Source: Weissella confusa | GTDB lineage: Bacteria; Bacillota; Bacilli; Lactobacillales; Lactobacillaceae | DNA: 64,000 bases | Reading direction: 5' to 3' | NCBI GenBank assembly: GCA_001436895.1 | Contig: JQAY01000009.1 | Location: forward strand, 34,796 to 98,795 | Shown: positions 8,971-17,716 of the stretch, piece after piece | Position numbering within the stretch: position 1 is the first letter of the stretch | How the letters are laid out: every line of letters begins with the position of its first letter | Position numbers and translations under genes: made by a program | The notes under the pieces: generated by a model | The model's input: the letters and a program-made list of their open reading frames with translations, nothing else | Databases searched by the model: none | What the model was told of the DNA's origin: nothing

Positions 8971-11001
8971 CTAAAATACCCGTCTTCCCGCACGTTTTGG
9001 ATCAAGCATGGTTTGTTGTGATTGCCACGCTTGTGCTTCAGCAATTTCCTGGATAAGCCGATCGCCAATTTCTTGTGAAAAACCGCCATCATACAAACGA
9101 CGTAAGACATACTGCATTTCGGAGTTAAGTGCCTTCATAATGTGTTCTTTCTTCAATTCCACGCGATTCAAGCCTCGCAACATTGACGCATGCCTAAACC
9201 GATAAATATCTAAAATCCGTTCCCACGCATCGTGGGTTTCAACATCCGCTGCCTCATTGCGACGTTCCGTTACCCAAGCCATCATGTACGTTGAATTTTC
9301 GTTCGATATACTGCGCCATTGTCGCTGTAACTCAGCAATATTCATTGCTCGTTTCTCTTCACGTGCTTGATTCGTCATGCCAGCGTGAACGCCCCTTCGT
9401 TGATAACGTTGAGAGACGCAATTCAACTCACGTCGAGAAAGAGTTGCTCTAAGCAATCGCCAGGGTGCAAATGACAATTCTTCAGCTAGCATCAGGTCAA
9501 TCAGATGTAAATAGGCATGTCTGATTGCCGGGTCCACAGCCGTTATCGTCTGCACATACGTACGTGACGCCTTTGCGGTATCTTGCAACAAACGATTAAA
9601 CAAGCGTTGATTTTTTGAAAAACGGTTTGGTCGCACCTGTGAACTCAAATATTCCACAATTCCCAAATACAATTCCTCGGGCAACTGCTTCAGTTTGAGT
9701 TCTGTTTTAGTGGCTGCAAACACTTCCAGACGGGCCTCCTGCAAGTCGTCAACTGTTACCGGCGTTTGCTTAGCTGGCAACCAAAACGGTAGAACCAGGG
9801 TTGGCACAATCAAACTCAAACCAATCACAATAGCGGCTGCCAGTATCAAACCAGGCCGAAACGGTACGTTGGTTGGAATTGAAAACGCCAATGCTAGCGT
9901 CACTGCCCCGTGAACACCCGACAGCGCAAACGTCACCGCATTATGACGTCGCTCGCTAGAACCATTCGGACCAATCAACTCAGACCACGTTTCTTCATGC
10001 CGGTAATAAGCCAACAAGCCACGCGCGATAAGCATGGCAAAATATGACAAAACAGCCAATGCAGAAGAATGGAGAAGTTCTGATTTTGTCATGTTCTTTA
10101 TTAAATCAATGACATTGAATATATTCATCCCCAACAAGACAAAAACCGCATTATTCAACACGCTCGATAGCACTTGCCAAAGACTACGACTCGTTAGGCC
10201 ATCATGCACCAACGACAGACGCGTTCGCATTGTCCGTTGCACCTGGAAAATTGCTGCTACAACAACTGCCAGCACACCTGAAACACCAATTGACTCGGCA
10301 ATAAAGTATGCAATAAATGGTGTCATTACCATCATCGGCACAACGGAACTCATTGAATCACTAGTCTGAGAAGCAATAAAATCAATTAGCAAGTAAATCA
10401 GGTAGCCTAGAATCATACCGACCAAGACACCACCACCCGCAACTTTGATTAATTCCCATACGCCCGCTGTCAGTGACAATCGATTTGCTTCAACACCGGT
10501 CAACGCAATACTCATCAGCACAAGGCCCGTTGCATCGTTAAACAATGACTCGTACTCCAAGGCCGTTTTTGTTCCTTCAGGTACCGCAAAATTTTCGGTA
10601 ATTGAATTGGCAGCTACGGCGTCTGTTGGCGTCACAATTGACGCAATCAGCAAAGACAACGGAATCGAATGAGCCAATCCCACTGGCACACCAATTAACG
10701 TTGTCACCAACGCTGTCAAAATCACGAGCGATCCTGCCAAGTAAATAATTGATCGAAGATGTTTGCCAACGCGATACGGATTAAAACGCTGTGCGTCATA
10801 ATACAAAATTGGCGCGATGATAAACATCATGAAAAACTCTGACTCTAATGCCACATGTTCTCTAATATAGGGAACGAATGACAGTGCAAACCCAATCGCA
10901 ATTGTTATAAATGCTTTTGGCACTTTCTTCAGTCGATTCGCAACAATACTCGCTAGGATAACACCCAGCAATACAGCAAATATAATGATGATATCCGACA
11001 T
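8971..11001 (-). CDS. Na+/H+ antiporter, CPA1 (NhaP-like) family
   Basis: A 676-residue cation/proton antiporter, longer than the membrane core alone. Residues 1-410 are about a dozen hydrophobic helices with the family ion-site motif PTDAVAANSITE near residue 127 and the FNDATGLVL segment near residue 155. Residues 410-676 form a hydrophilic, Arg- and Glu-rich, probably helical cytoplasmic tail, as in CPA1 members regulated from the inside. It likely exchanges Na+ or K+ for H+ across the cell membrane for pH and salt balance, useful in an acid-producing cell. No partner genes are nearby. The open frame begins at ATG 11001 after a GGTGA-type ribosome site. Confidence 0.87.
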   Translation of the reverse strand: MSDIIIIFAVLLGVILASIVANRLKKVPKAFITIAIGFALSFVPYIREHVALESEFFMMFIIAPILYYDAQRFNPYRVGKHLRSIIYLAGSLVILTALVTTLIGVPVGLAHSIPLSLLIASIVTPTDAVAANSITENFAVPEGTKTALEYESLFNDATGLVLMSIALTGVEANRLSLTAGVWELIKVAGGGVLVGMILGYLIYLLIDFIASQTSDSMSSVVPMMVMTPFIAYFIAESIGVSGVLAVVVAAIFQVQRTMRTRLSLVHDGLTSRSLWQVLSSVLNNAVFVLLGMNIFNVIDLIKNMTKSELLHSSALAVLSYFAMLIARGLLAYYRHEETWSELIGPNGSSERRHNAVTFALSGVHGAVTLALAFSIPTNVPFRPGLILAAAIVIGLSLIVPTLVLPFWLPAKQTPVTVDDLQEARLEVFAATKTELKLKQLPEELYLGIVEYLSSQVRPNRFSKNQRLFNRLLQDTAKASRTYVQTITAVDPAIRHAYLHLIDLMLAEELSFAPWRLLRATLSRRELNCVSQRYQRRGVHAGMTNQAREEKRAMNIAELQRQWRSISNENSTYMMAWVTERRNEAADVETHDAWERILDIYRFRHASMLRGLNRVELKKEHIMKALNSEMQYVLRRLYDGGFSQEIGDRLIQEIAEAQAWQSQQTMLDPKRAGRRVF

Positions 11002-11011
11002 TCTGTCACCT

Positions 11012-11054
11012 CAAAAAAGACTTTCCGGCAGGAGTATACCAAAAAGTCTTTTTT
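11012..11054 (-). terminator. Rho-independent terminator after pepX
   Basis: An 11-bp AT-rich stem (AAAAAGACTTT / AAAGTCTTTTT) with a 16-base loop, just past the pepX stop and before the antiporter gene. Confidence 0.75.
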
Positions 11055-11063
11055 CACATAAAT

Positions 11064-13424
11064 TTATTCTTGGAAAGGCACTAATAACTCGCTATTGACA
11101 GTATCAACTGTATAGCGAATATCTTGGTTACCACGTACCGTCATTTCAAAATCCGTGCCGTATAAAATAACACCCAATTTGTGACCCGCCTTCAAACGAT
11201 AAAGCGTTGGCTGCAACGTCAAGTTAAGCGTCACATACTCATCAGCTACCAAATCATCAACTTGCCATGGCGCAGTGCGGTTTTGCAAGTTCATGTGGCC
11301 AATACTAATCATCTTTTCAGTCGTTGGCTTTTGCAACTTGAACTCTACCAATGGCGTTGGTTGCCATTCCGTACCGCGGTCAATTTGTTGACCAAGTGGC
11401 GTTGGCGTGGCACCTAAACGTGAGGCTTCTCCATAGTCAACCAACATCGCGCTCACCAAGCCAAAGTTTTCAGATGACTTGATACGCAACTTTACTGTCA
11501 CTTCACCATCAATCACGACATCGTTTTCGAATGGTGCTTCGGTAAATACCAAACGATTGACTTCAAAACGGTCGTTTTCTTGCTTCAACATTTCAGTACG
11601 CCAGTTATTAAAGTCGCGCTTGTAACTCTCGAAATCAGATTCAATTTGCCAATCTTCGTAGCTCATCTCATCATCGCCAGTCAGTGGCAAAGCAACCGTT
11701 TCAGTTTGCCCCCAGTTTTGGCGTGTTTCCCACGTTTCAGCTTGGTCATTCGCTTGCCAAGTCACATCTGGCAATTGCGTTTCGGCTTGGTTCGCAACAC
11801 CATAAAGCTTGTGTGACAACCACAAATTCATTTGATCTGAGAAATCAAGTGAACGATTGTTGTTGATGTAGATGTGTTGTCCTTGATGCAAGTACAACTT
11901 CTTGGCAACGCCACTTGTTTGCAATGCTTGCCACAAACGGAATACTTGGCGTGGCTTAACGTTCCAATCATTCAAGCCATGCACCATCACTACGTCAGCT
12001 TTAATGTCTGAAACATGTGGCAAATAATTGCGCGCATCCCAATATGCATTGTAGTTACCCGACTCACGATCCATCATCTGGTCAGTTTGGGCTTGGAAAG
12101 CCATCCATTGCTCCTTCGTGCGGTGCCAGTCAGCTGCATCGTGCATACGTGAATAAACTAATTCCGCCAACACATCCATGTCTTCGCCTGGGAAACCACC
12201 AGGTGCAATAACCAAACCGTTATCACGGTAGTATTGGTACCAATCTGAAATGGCTGCTTCAGAAATCACGGTCTCTAAACCTGCCACACCAGTAGTTGCG
12301 ACCGCCGTTGCCAATGTTCCCAAGTATGACTTCCCCGTCATCGCAACCTTGCCGTTTGACCAGTTAGCCTTAACGGCATAACCCGAAGTACGGTCTGTGA
12401 AGGCCACGCGATTACCAGCCAACCATTCAACAACCGCCTTCATTGAAAGCACTTGTTCTGGTGAACCAGTATCTTGCATCCCGTCTGAATGACGCGTGCC
12501 GACACCTGAAGAATACGCAACCGCAAAACCACGTGCCAAGAAGTAATTGTTGATGTCGACATGGCTCGTTGCCTTTAAGCCTTCCGTTGCTTCATCAGCT
12601 TCAGCAACAATCTCATGTTGTTCAGCATCCGGTAGCGTCACCCCTGGGAATGCAATATCTTCATAACGCACCTTGTTTGGTGTCTTGTGACTTAGTGGCA
12701 AATCAACCGTGTGCAATTTGGCATCATTCGCCTCGTTGTTCAATCCTTGATAGTAAGGTGACGCCGTAAATAAGACCGGTACATCAACTGACGTATCAGG
12801 TCGCAGAATTTCAACGCGTACCAAGTCGCGCACACCGTCTTCATCGGTATCTACATCCGTTTCGACGTAGACCACTTCTTTGATTAGCGCACTCGTATCA
12901 AATGTCGCCATTGCTTTCCCGTTAAAAAACAGTGGCAAATTCGTCTTAGCAAAGTAACCACGGCTGGCCAAATCATCGATAAATTGCAACCCACCGGCTG
13001 TGTGCGTCGTCAACAACGCATACCAAGCCGTAAGAACATCATCTACGTCCCACTTGCCACGCTTTTCGTATAGCGGTAGTCCAATTGCATGAACCGCTTG
13101 TATTGGTTGATCAATTTGGTAATCAACAGTTTCCGTGAAGCCAAGCAACTGCAATGCAACTGCGTCAAAAATCTCAGTCGTTAACGGCGCACCACTCTGC
13201 AAAAATGTCGCGACATCTCGATTGTTATCAACCGCTAACTCACGCAATTTTGGTGTTGCGTCACGATATTCCGGAAAGGCTTGGACCAACAAAGCCTGCC
13301 AAACGGCTGCCGCCCCAGCACCCATCGCATCGGTCACTGTCTCATCATAAAAACCGATTTCCGTCAGTTCGTGCACTTGTTGTTCGAACGGGGTCTCAAC
13401 CACCGCATATTGATTTATCTTCAT
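11064..13424 (-). CDS. pepX: Xaa-Pro dipeptidyl-peptidase
   Basis: A 786-residue serine peptidase (family S15) that removes X-Pro dipeptides from peptide N-termini; lactic acid bacteria use it to digest proline-rich casein-type peptides in the cytosol. The alpha/beta-hydrolase triad can be seen: nucleophile Ser in GKSYLGT near residue 365, Asp in VHGLNDWNV near residue 485, and His in LHQGQHIY near residue 515. The N-terminal helical domain and C-terminal jelly-roll domain bring it to normal length. I chose ATG 13424, 6 bases past GGGGG; the longer frame would start at a TTG upstream of a TATAAT-like -10 at about 13453-13459. Confidence 0.95.
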   Translation of the reverse strand: MKINQYAVVETPFEQQVHELTEIGFYDETVTDAMGAGAAAVWQALLVQAFPEYRDATPKLRELAVDNNRDVATFLQSGAPLTTEIFDAVALQLLGFTETVDYQIDQPIQAVHAIGLPLYEKRGKWDVDDVLTAWYALLTTHTAGGLQFIDDLASRGYFAKTNLPLFFNGKAMATFDTSALIKEVVYVETDVDTDEDGVRDLVRVEILRPDTSVDVPVLFTASPYYQGLNNEANDAKLHTVDLPLSHKTPNKVRYEDIAFPGVTLPDAEQHEIVAEADEATEGLKATSHVDINNYFLARGFAVAYSSGVGTRHSDGMQDTGSPEQVLSMKAVVEWLAGNRVAFTDRTSGYAVKANWSNGKVAMTGKSYLGTLATAVATTGVAGLETVISEAAISDWYQYYRDNGLVIAPGGFPGEDMDVLAELVYSRMHDAADWHRTKEQWMAFQAQTDQMMDRESGNYNAYWDARNYLPHVSDIKADVVMVHGLNDWNVKPRQVFRLWQALQTSGVAKKLYLHQGQHIYINNNRSLDFSDQMNLWLSHKLYGVANQAETQLPDVTWQANDQAETWETRQNWGQTETVALPLTGDDEMSYEDWQIESDFESYKRDFNNWRTEMLKQENDRFEVNRLVFTEAPFENDVVIDGEVTVKLRIKSSENFGLVSAMLVDYGEASRLGATPTPLGQQIDRGTEWQPTPLVEFKLQKPTTEKMISIGHMNLQNRTAPWQVDDLVADEYVTLNLTLQPTLYRLKAGHKLGVILYGTDFEMTVRGNQDIRYTVDTVNSELLVPFQE

Positions 13425-13484
13425 TAATTTGGACCCCCAGTTTGTTAGGTTCATTATACCAAAAATGAGATTTTTATGAGATAG

Positions 13485-13512
13485 CAAAAAAGCCGGATGT
13501 TAAATCCGACTT
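13485..13512 (-). terminator. Rho-independent terminator of the PadR-HAAS-DUF4097 operon
   Basis: Minus-strand stem AAGTCGGAT / ATCCGGCTT (9 bp, one G.T) with a 5-base loop and T-run, directly after the DUF4097 gene. Confidence 0.85.
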
Positions 13513-13520
13513 CGTTGTGA

Positions 13521-14339
13521 TTAATTTTCAATTGAGATGACACCGTTGGTCGTTTGAATCTTCAAAGCCTTCGTTGCATCCCCAGTTTGGTAACTCTTGT
13601 CATCGTCACCGTTTTGCACATCTTCAACGTGCACATAACCATTGTGTGTTGATGCATCCAAACCTGGGAAATGGCTATCCTCAAGCTTGATCATACCGTT
13701 CGTTGATGTGATGTCACTCGCATCCGTCAATGTCAAATTCTCAGCCTTGAATGCGCTGTTTTGACTCTTTGAATGCACGGCATGCAAGTTCGTATCTTCA
13801 AGCGCAATCGCACCATTCGTCGTCGTGATGTTTAGTTGCTCACCTTGTAAGTTTTCAAAGCGGACACCACCGTTAGAGTTGCTTACCGTCGTGTTCTTAA
13901 CGTTTTGTCCTTGAACAATCATGCCACCATTCGTTGTCGTAATCTTCAAGCTATCCAAGTTAGCTGAGAACGGCACCGTAACCGTGACCTTTGGATCATA
14001 ATTACCAAACGAGAAAATCATGTGATGATTGTCATCTGGTGCATCAATACGCAACGTCTTATCTTGCAAATCAGTCAACACCTTGTTTGATGTACCGGTC
14101 GCCTTAACACCCCACTCTGTGCCACGCACGATTTCAACGAGGTTATTGCCGGCATCAACCTCAAGATTTTGCACTTGGGCATCCTTAAACGTCTTGTGTG
14201 TCGTTGAAACGTTCACGATCTTAGGTCCTTTGTCCCAAGCAATGTTCGTTTCAGCACCAGCACTCAAGCCACCGATAACCATCACGCCACCAAGCACCAT
14301 ACCAGCAGCGCCAATAATCAAAGTTTTCTTCAAATCCAT
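13521..14339 (-). CDS. DUF4097 family beta-strand repeat protein
   Basis: A 272-residue exported or membrane-tethered protein. Residues 5-30 are a hydrophobic signal/anchor (TLIIGAAGMVLGGVMVIGGL). The rest is the DUF4097 repeat region, a predicted beta-helix recognisable by recurring T-T/S-N-G steps (TTTNGGMIVQG, SNSNGGVRFEN, TTTNGAIALED, TSTNGMIKLED, TTNGVISIEN). Members of this family sit in small envelope-related operons; the biochemical role is unknown. I started at ATG 14339 since AGGAGG lies upstream and it begins 4 bases after the preceding stop. It is the last gene of a three-gene operon with a PadR regulator and a HAAS-domain membrane protein. Confidence 0.82.
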   Translation of the reverse strand: MDLKKTLIIGAAGMVLGGVMVIGGLSAGAETNIAWDKGPKIVNVSTTHKTFKDAQVQNLEVDAGNNLVEIVRGTEWGVKATGTSNKVLTDLQDKTLRIDAPDDNHHMIFSFGNYDPKVTVTVPFSANLDSLKITTTNGGMIVQGQNVKNTTVSNSNGGVRFENLQGEQLNITTTNGAIALEDTNLHAVHSKSQNSAFKAENLTLTDASDITSTNGMIKLEDSHFPGLDASTHNGYVHVEDVQNGDDDKSYQTGDATKALKIQTTNGVISIEN

Positions 14340-14343
14340 GCGC

Positions 14344-14970
14344 TTACACCTCCTGTGCAGGTTCAACATGATTCTTGCGAACCAGCTTGCGACCAATCCA
14401 CTTTGCAAAGACAATTACTTGTTCAAACAACCACTTCGTCACGCGCCAAACTAGTGGTGCGAAGAAAATCGTGGCGGCCGTTGCGACAATCCCAACTCCC
14501 ATGAAGAAGATACCGGTTGCAACTGATTGGAATAGCAAGATAATACCTGAAACAAATGAAAAGACACCCACTGCCAATGCCGCAATAATCGTTGCATAAA
14601 TCGCAAAGATGATACTAATGAAAGCAATGAACACACCAAACAAAACTGCAATTAATCCCAACGCAACTGGAATCAAAACTGGTGATGCGAACAACCCAAG
14701 AATGATCAACCAAATCAACGTTGCGCGGTTCTTTGTTCGCTTACCAGCTGGCATATCAGTTGCCTCTGGAGCATCGTCCACTTGAATGAAGTACTCCAAC
14801 TTCAACTTGCGGGCAAATTCCTTTGGCGTGCCATACTTTTCAACGATTTGCTCGGACGTTAACCCAGCGTCCATCATTTGTTCCTCATAAAACTGTAGCA
14901 GTTCTTCGCGTTCGTTTTCTGGCACCCCAGCCATATAACTTCTCACGTCTGCTAAATACTCATTAACCAT
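14344..14970 (-). CDS. HAAS-domain (DUF1700) membrane protein
   Basis: A 208-residue membrane protein with an N-terminal cytoplasmic HAAS/DUF1700 domain (residues 1-75; YLADVRSYMAGVPENEREELLQFYEEQMMDAGLTSEQI is the hallmark helical segment) and a C-terminal part with about four hydrophobic helices between residues 85 and 185. HAAS proteins are typically encoded with PadR repressors and DUF4097 proteins in Firmicutes and are thought to act in envelope sensing, although no biochemical function is established. The start codon overlaps the padR stop (TAATG) and its stop lies 4 bases before the DUF4097 start, so the three are tightly coupled. Confidence 0.83.
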   Translation of the reverse strand: MVNEYLADVRSYMAGVPENEREELLQFYEEQMMDAGLTSEQIVEKYGTPKEFARKLKLEYFIQVDDAPEATDMPAGKRTKNRATLIWLIILGLFASPVLIPVALGLIAVLFGVFIAFISIIFAIYATIIAALAVGVFSFVSGIILLFQSVATGIFFMGVGIVATAATIFFAPLVWRVTKWLFEQVIVFAKWIGRKLVRKNHVEPAQEV

Positions 14971-15278
14971 TATTGTTCCTCCAATAGTGAGTCAACTGCG
15001 CTACGAAAAGCGCCCCAGCTATCTTTTATTTCTGTCAAATGCGCTTGCCCGTCAGCGGTCATTTTGTAATAACGTCGAATGCGACCTTCGAATGGTTGGT
15101 CGTACGTTTCAACATAACCATCTTTCTTCAGGCGGCGTAGCACCGGATACATCGTCGACTCACTGACGTTCAGCAAGTCTTGCATGGTTTTCGTGATGAT
15201 GTAGCCGTAGGTATCTTCCTTAGCTAGAATCGCGAGAACCGAACCGTCCAATACGGTCGTCGGTACTTGAATATTCAT
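14970..15278 (-). CDS. PadR family transcriptional regulator
   Basis: A 102-residue PadR-type repressor: a winged helix-turn-helix (residues 10-75, including VLAILAKEDTYGYIITKTMQDL and the wing LRRLKKDGYVETYDQPFEGRIRRYYKMT) and a short C-terminal dimerisation helix, the small PadR-s2 class. It likely represses its own operon with the HAAS and DUF4097 genes in response to an envelope or drug signal; this role is inferred from the family and the arrangement. I took ATG 15278, preceded by GAAGGAG, rather than the upstream TTG. The strong promoter upstream is embedded in AT-rich dyads suited to a PadR operator. Confidence 0.88.
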   Translation of the reverse strand: MNIQVPTTVLDGSVLAILAKEDTYGYIITKTMQDLLNVSESTMYPVLRRLKKDGYVETYDQPFEGRIRRYYKMTADGQAHLTEIKDSWGAFRSAVDSLLEEQ

Positions 15279-15301
15279 ACCTGTCTCCTTCGCGTGATAT
15301 A

Positions 15302-15351
15302 ACACTATTTACGATATAGTATATATTATACGAGATATAATGGTATGTCAA
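15302..15351 (-). promoter_or_regulatory. padR operon promoter with AT-rich dyads
   Basis: On the minus strand a consensus -35 TTGACA (15346-15351) is followed by TATAAT at 15325-15330 (15-base spacing) or TAATAT two bases further. Just downstream is a dyad ACTAT-N7-ATAGT (15304-15320), a plausible site for autorepression by the PadR protein. Confidence 0.6.
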
Positions 15352-15368
15352 ACATAAACACTTGAGAC

Positions 15369-15403
15369 AAAAAAAGACTTCACAGCAAGCGCTGCAAAGT
15401 CTT
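15369..15403 (-). terminator. Rho-independent terminator after the mntH remnant
   Basis: Stem AAGACTT...AAGTCTT with an inner GCAGC/GCTG-type pairing, followed by a run of T on the minus strand. Confidence 0.8.
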
Positions 15404-15415
15404 GATAAATATCTA

Positions 15416-16290
15416 TTAGAACATGTTGCGAACCGTTTCGATGATCAATTGGATGTTCAATCCAGTCAAAACGATAAACACTAGCCAAGCAATCGTTGTC
15501 ATCCACTTTGGATTAACGAAGTCTTCGCCCATCACCTTCTTTGATGAAGTGAACAAAATCAATGGTGCCATCGCAAATGGCAAGGCAATTGATAGGAAGA
15601 CTTGTGAGTTAATCAATAGGACGTCCAACTTCGACTCGTCACCACCATAAATCAACGTAAAGGCGATAACTGGGGCCAAAGCCAATCCACGTGTAATCAC
15701 ACGACGCGCCCACATTGGAATCTTCAAACGCAAGAATCCAGCCATGACAACTTCACCAGTCAACGTTCCCGTAATAGTTGAGTTTTGACCTGAAGCCAAC
15801 AACGCAACGGCGAACAACGTTGACAAGATTGGTGACGCAATTGCACCAGCAACCTTGCTATCTGACAAAGCTGAGTACATTTGGCCAAACGTTCCAACTG
15901 AATCAGCATGACCGAAGAACAATGATGCTCCCAGGATCAACAACATTGAGTTAACAACAAAGGCCAACGTCAATTGAATGTTTGAATCCCAAGTCATGAA
16001 GCGAACAGCTTCCTTCAATTCAGCCTTGTTCTCACGGTTAATCTTACGTGTTTGTGAAACTGATGAGTGCAAGTACAAGTTGTGCGGCATAACCGTCGCA
16101 CCAACGATACCCAATTACCTGGATCCATATAACCCACGGCAACCAAGGCCCCAGGACCTGAAAAGGCCCACAACTTACGCCAGAATGAACCGTTCTTTGG
16201 TACCTCCACAGAACCGTTCACATCACCCAAACTTGCATCAGCAGTTGCATCGCCGACGAAGCCTGGCTTCTTTGTCATTTCTTCAGACAT
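15416..16290 (-). pseudogene. mntH: mntH (Nramp Mn2+/H+ symporter) with internal deletion and frameshift
   Basis: Two frames together form a broken Nramp manganese/iron transporter. The first, from ATG 16290 (AGGAGGG ribosome site), gives an intact N-terminus through helix 1 and its metal-binding motif MDPGNW, then runs into out-of-frame residues. The second frame resumes at [17 protein letters not shown], the helix 6 motif with the metal-binding Met, and continues to the normal C-terminus at 15416. In the intact family roughly 150-170 residues (helices 2-5) separate these motifs; here they are directly fused near 16108-16120 and out of frame. The junction carries TTGGGT, which fits both the NW(V) and LG(I) codons, so a short-homology deletion is likely. 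The protein cannot function. Confidence 0.88.
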
Positions 16291-16465
16291 GACAAACCCT
16301 CCTACTATGTTTTTAGAAACTCATAGCGAGGTTTTCCCCAGTGTACTATTAACTTTTGGTATTAGTTCATAGTGCTAAATAAAATTCATAAAGGATTTCG
16401 TCCAATCGCTTCCGATTGAAGGCTTATGACTTTCACTTAACCGGGGCTCCTCACCCGCAAGAGTT
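16291..16465 (-). promoter_or_regulatory. Long structured 5' leader of mntH (candidate metal-sensing RNA)
   Basis: About 170 nt separate the promoter from the mntH start, unusually long here. On the minus strand it begins CTTGCGGGTGAGGAGCCCC, giving a GC-rich hairpin, then a helix closed by TCATAAG/CTTTATGA (near 16432-16392) holding a perfect hairpin CAATCG-GAAG-CGATTG. GGTGAGG resembles the M-box opening, but I could not match the rest to M-box or to the yybP-ykoY manganese riboswitch, so the class is open. The leader seems intact although the gene it serves is dead. Confidence 0.4.
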
Positions 16466-16494
16466 AGTATACAGGGTGAATGTTTTTTAAGCAA
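16466..16494 (-). promoter_or_regulatory. mntH promoter
   Basis: Minus strand: -35 TTGCTT (16489-16494), 17-base spacer, -10 TATACT (16466-16471). The start of transcription would be near 16459. Confidence 0.65.
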
Positions 16495-16560
16495 CAGTAT
16501 TTTTTCACACAAGTCAAAAATTATTCATACGTATGATGTTTTTTAGGTTTTCACTTTCTA

Positions 16561-16594
16561 AAAATAAGAAAAGCACATGTTGCCATGTGCTTTT
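16561..16594 (-). terminator. Rho-independent terminator after the GNAT gene
   Basis: Perfect 11-bp stem AAAAGCACATG / CATGTGCTTTT with a 4-base loop and T-rich tail on the minus strand. Confidence 0.85.
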
Positions 16595-16596
16595 CA

Positions 16597-17082
16597 TCAG
16601 TCGACAAACCAATCCATGAGATAGTCATCAACAAAATGACCATCTAAATAAAATTCGTCTTTCAATTCACCAACTTGTTTAAAGCCAGCTCGTTCATACA
16701 AACGCATTGCTTTAGGGTTTGTCCCCAACACGCGTAATGTGATTTTGTGCATTTTCTCTTGGCGAGCCAATTCTTGTAGCCACGCTAACAATCGACCACC
16801 AACACCCTGACCTTGGGCAGCCGGCGCAACACCAAGGCCGATGTCCCACTTATACTGATGACTTGGAAAACGTGACGAAAATTCAACGTATCCCAATACA
16901 GCATCATTCTCGTCCACTGCAACACCATGACGGCGTCCTTCAGCAACCATTGCGGCTTGAAATTCACCGGCATCCGGCCATTTTTGCATGGCAACGGGTG
17001 CATTTGTATCGTTCCAAACAATCTCATCGATTGCCAAAATACCAGCATAATCTGCCAATGTCTGTGCTTCTCTAATTTCCAT
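16597..17082 (-). CDS. GNAT family N-acetyltransferase
   Basis: A 161-residue acetyl-CoA-dependent acyltransferase of the GNAT fold. Motif A is visible as IGLGVAPAAQGQGVGGRLLAWL (near residues 85-110), with the following KITLRVLGTNPKAMRLYERAGFKQVGE strand-helix typical of the family. The substrate cannot be predicted; sequence style resembles amino-group acetyltransferases of the L-amino acid type. I chose ATG 17082 with GGGGG nine bases upstream, though an in-frame ATG at 17124 would add 14 residues. It is preceded by the Usp gene with only a short gap, so both may share a transcript. Confidence 0.8.
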   Translation of the reverse strand: MEIREAQTLADYAGILAIDEIVWNDTNAPVAMQKWPDAGEFQAAMVAEGRRHGVAVDENDAVLGYVEFSSRFPSHQYKWDIGLGVAPAAQGQGVGGRLLAWLQELARQEKMHKITLRVLGTNPKAMRLYERAGFKQVGELKDEFYLDGHFVDDYLMDWFVD

Positions 17083-17139
17083 TCTGACTTGCCCCCAAAT
17101 TAAAACCCCATACCAACGTGGCACAGGGCTTCATATCTA

Positions 17140-17625
17140 TTACTTCTTAGGCTCTTCCAAATCGCAACGGGCGATCATTGATGATACCTTGGCGTGACGC
17201 GCAACGTAAACGGCTTGAGAACCCAATGATTCCCACCAGCCCTTCTTTGAGTGCGCCCCAACGATAATCATGTCAGCGTTAACGCGTGGTGCGATTTCTT
17301 CAACCAACACTTCACCGGCACGTTGACCGCTATCAAAAACAACTTCAACATCCTTGACGCCGTGCGCTTCTGCATATTCCTTGTAACGTGCCAAGTTGGC
17401 TTCCAATTGGTCTTCTACCGCTTGAACAGTTGGCAAGCTCAATACATCAACTGCTGACAACTCCCCCAACTCCAAAATTGATGCGATGATCAACTTTGCG
17501 TCGTCCTCAACAGCTTGGTGAATCGCATTCGCCAAAGCCACGTGACCTTGTTGTGATTCATCCACACCTACCAAAATACGTTGAAAATGCATTGGTTCAA
17601 TTTCCAAATTCAATTCAGCTACCAT
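17140..17625 (-). CDS. Universal stress protein (UspA family)
   Basis: A 161-residue cytosolic UspA-fold protein. The first strand FQRILVGVDESQQGHVALANAI carries the ATP-proximal Asp near residue 20, and the nucleotide-binding loop near the end reads IIVGAHSKKGWWESLGSQAVYVARHA, the G-x2-G-x9-G(S/T) region in slightly altered form. Such proteins bind ATP or AMP and protect cells under starvation, acid or other stress; the specific role is unknown. Start ATG 17625 is preceded by GGGGGAT; a longer frame to 17667 lacks a better site. Confidence 0.85.
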   Translation of the reverse strand: MVAELNLEIEPMHFQRILVGVDESQQGHVALANAIHQAVEDDAKLIIASILELGELSAVDVLSLPTVQAVEDQLEANLARYKEYAEAHGVKDVEVVFDSGQRAGEVLVEEIAPRVNADMIIVGAHSKKGWWESLGSQAVYVARHAKVSSMIARCDLEEPKK

Positions 17626-17716
17626 GTTAATATCCCCCATATCTATATGATGAGGCAAGTATATCAAACTAGCAGTATTTTTTCAGTGCTTAACCTGCGA
17701 AAAATATTAGACTTTT

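Noticed and set aside
15416..16114. The 232-codon C-terminal frame of mntH as a separate gene.
   Set aside because: It starts at a TTG with no ribosome site in the middle of a conserved Nramp motif; it is the tail of a broken gene.
16291..16490. Confident call of a yybP-ykoY or M-box riboswitch.
   Set aside because: The yybP-ykoY core is not visible and only the opening GGTGAGG resembles an M-box; kept as an unassigned structured leader.
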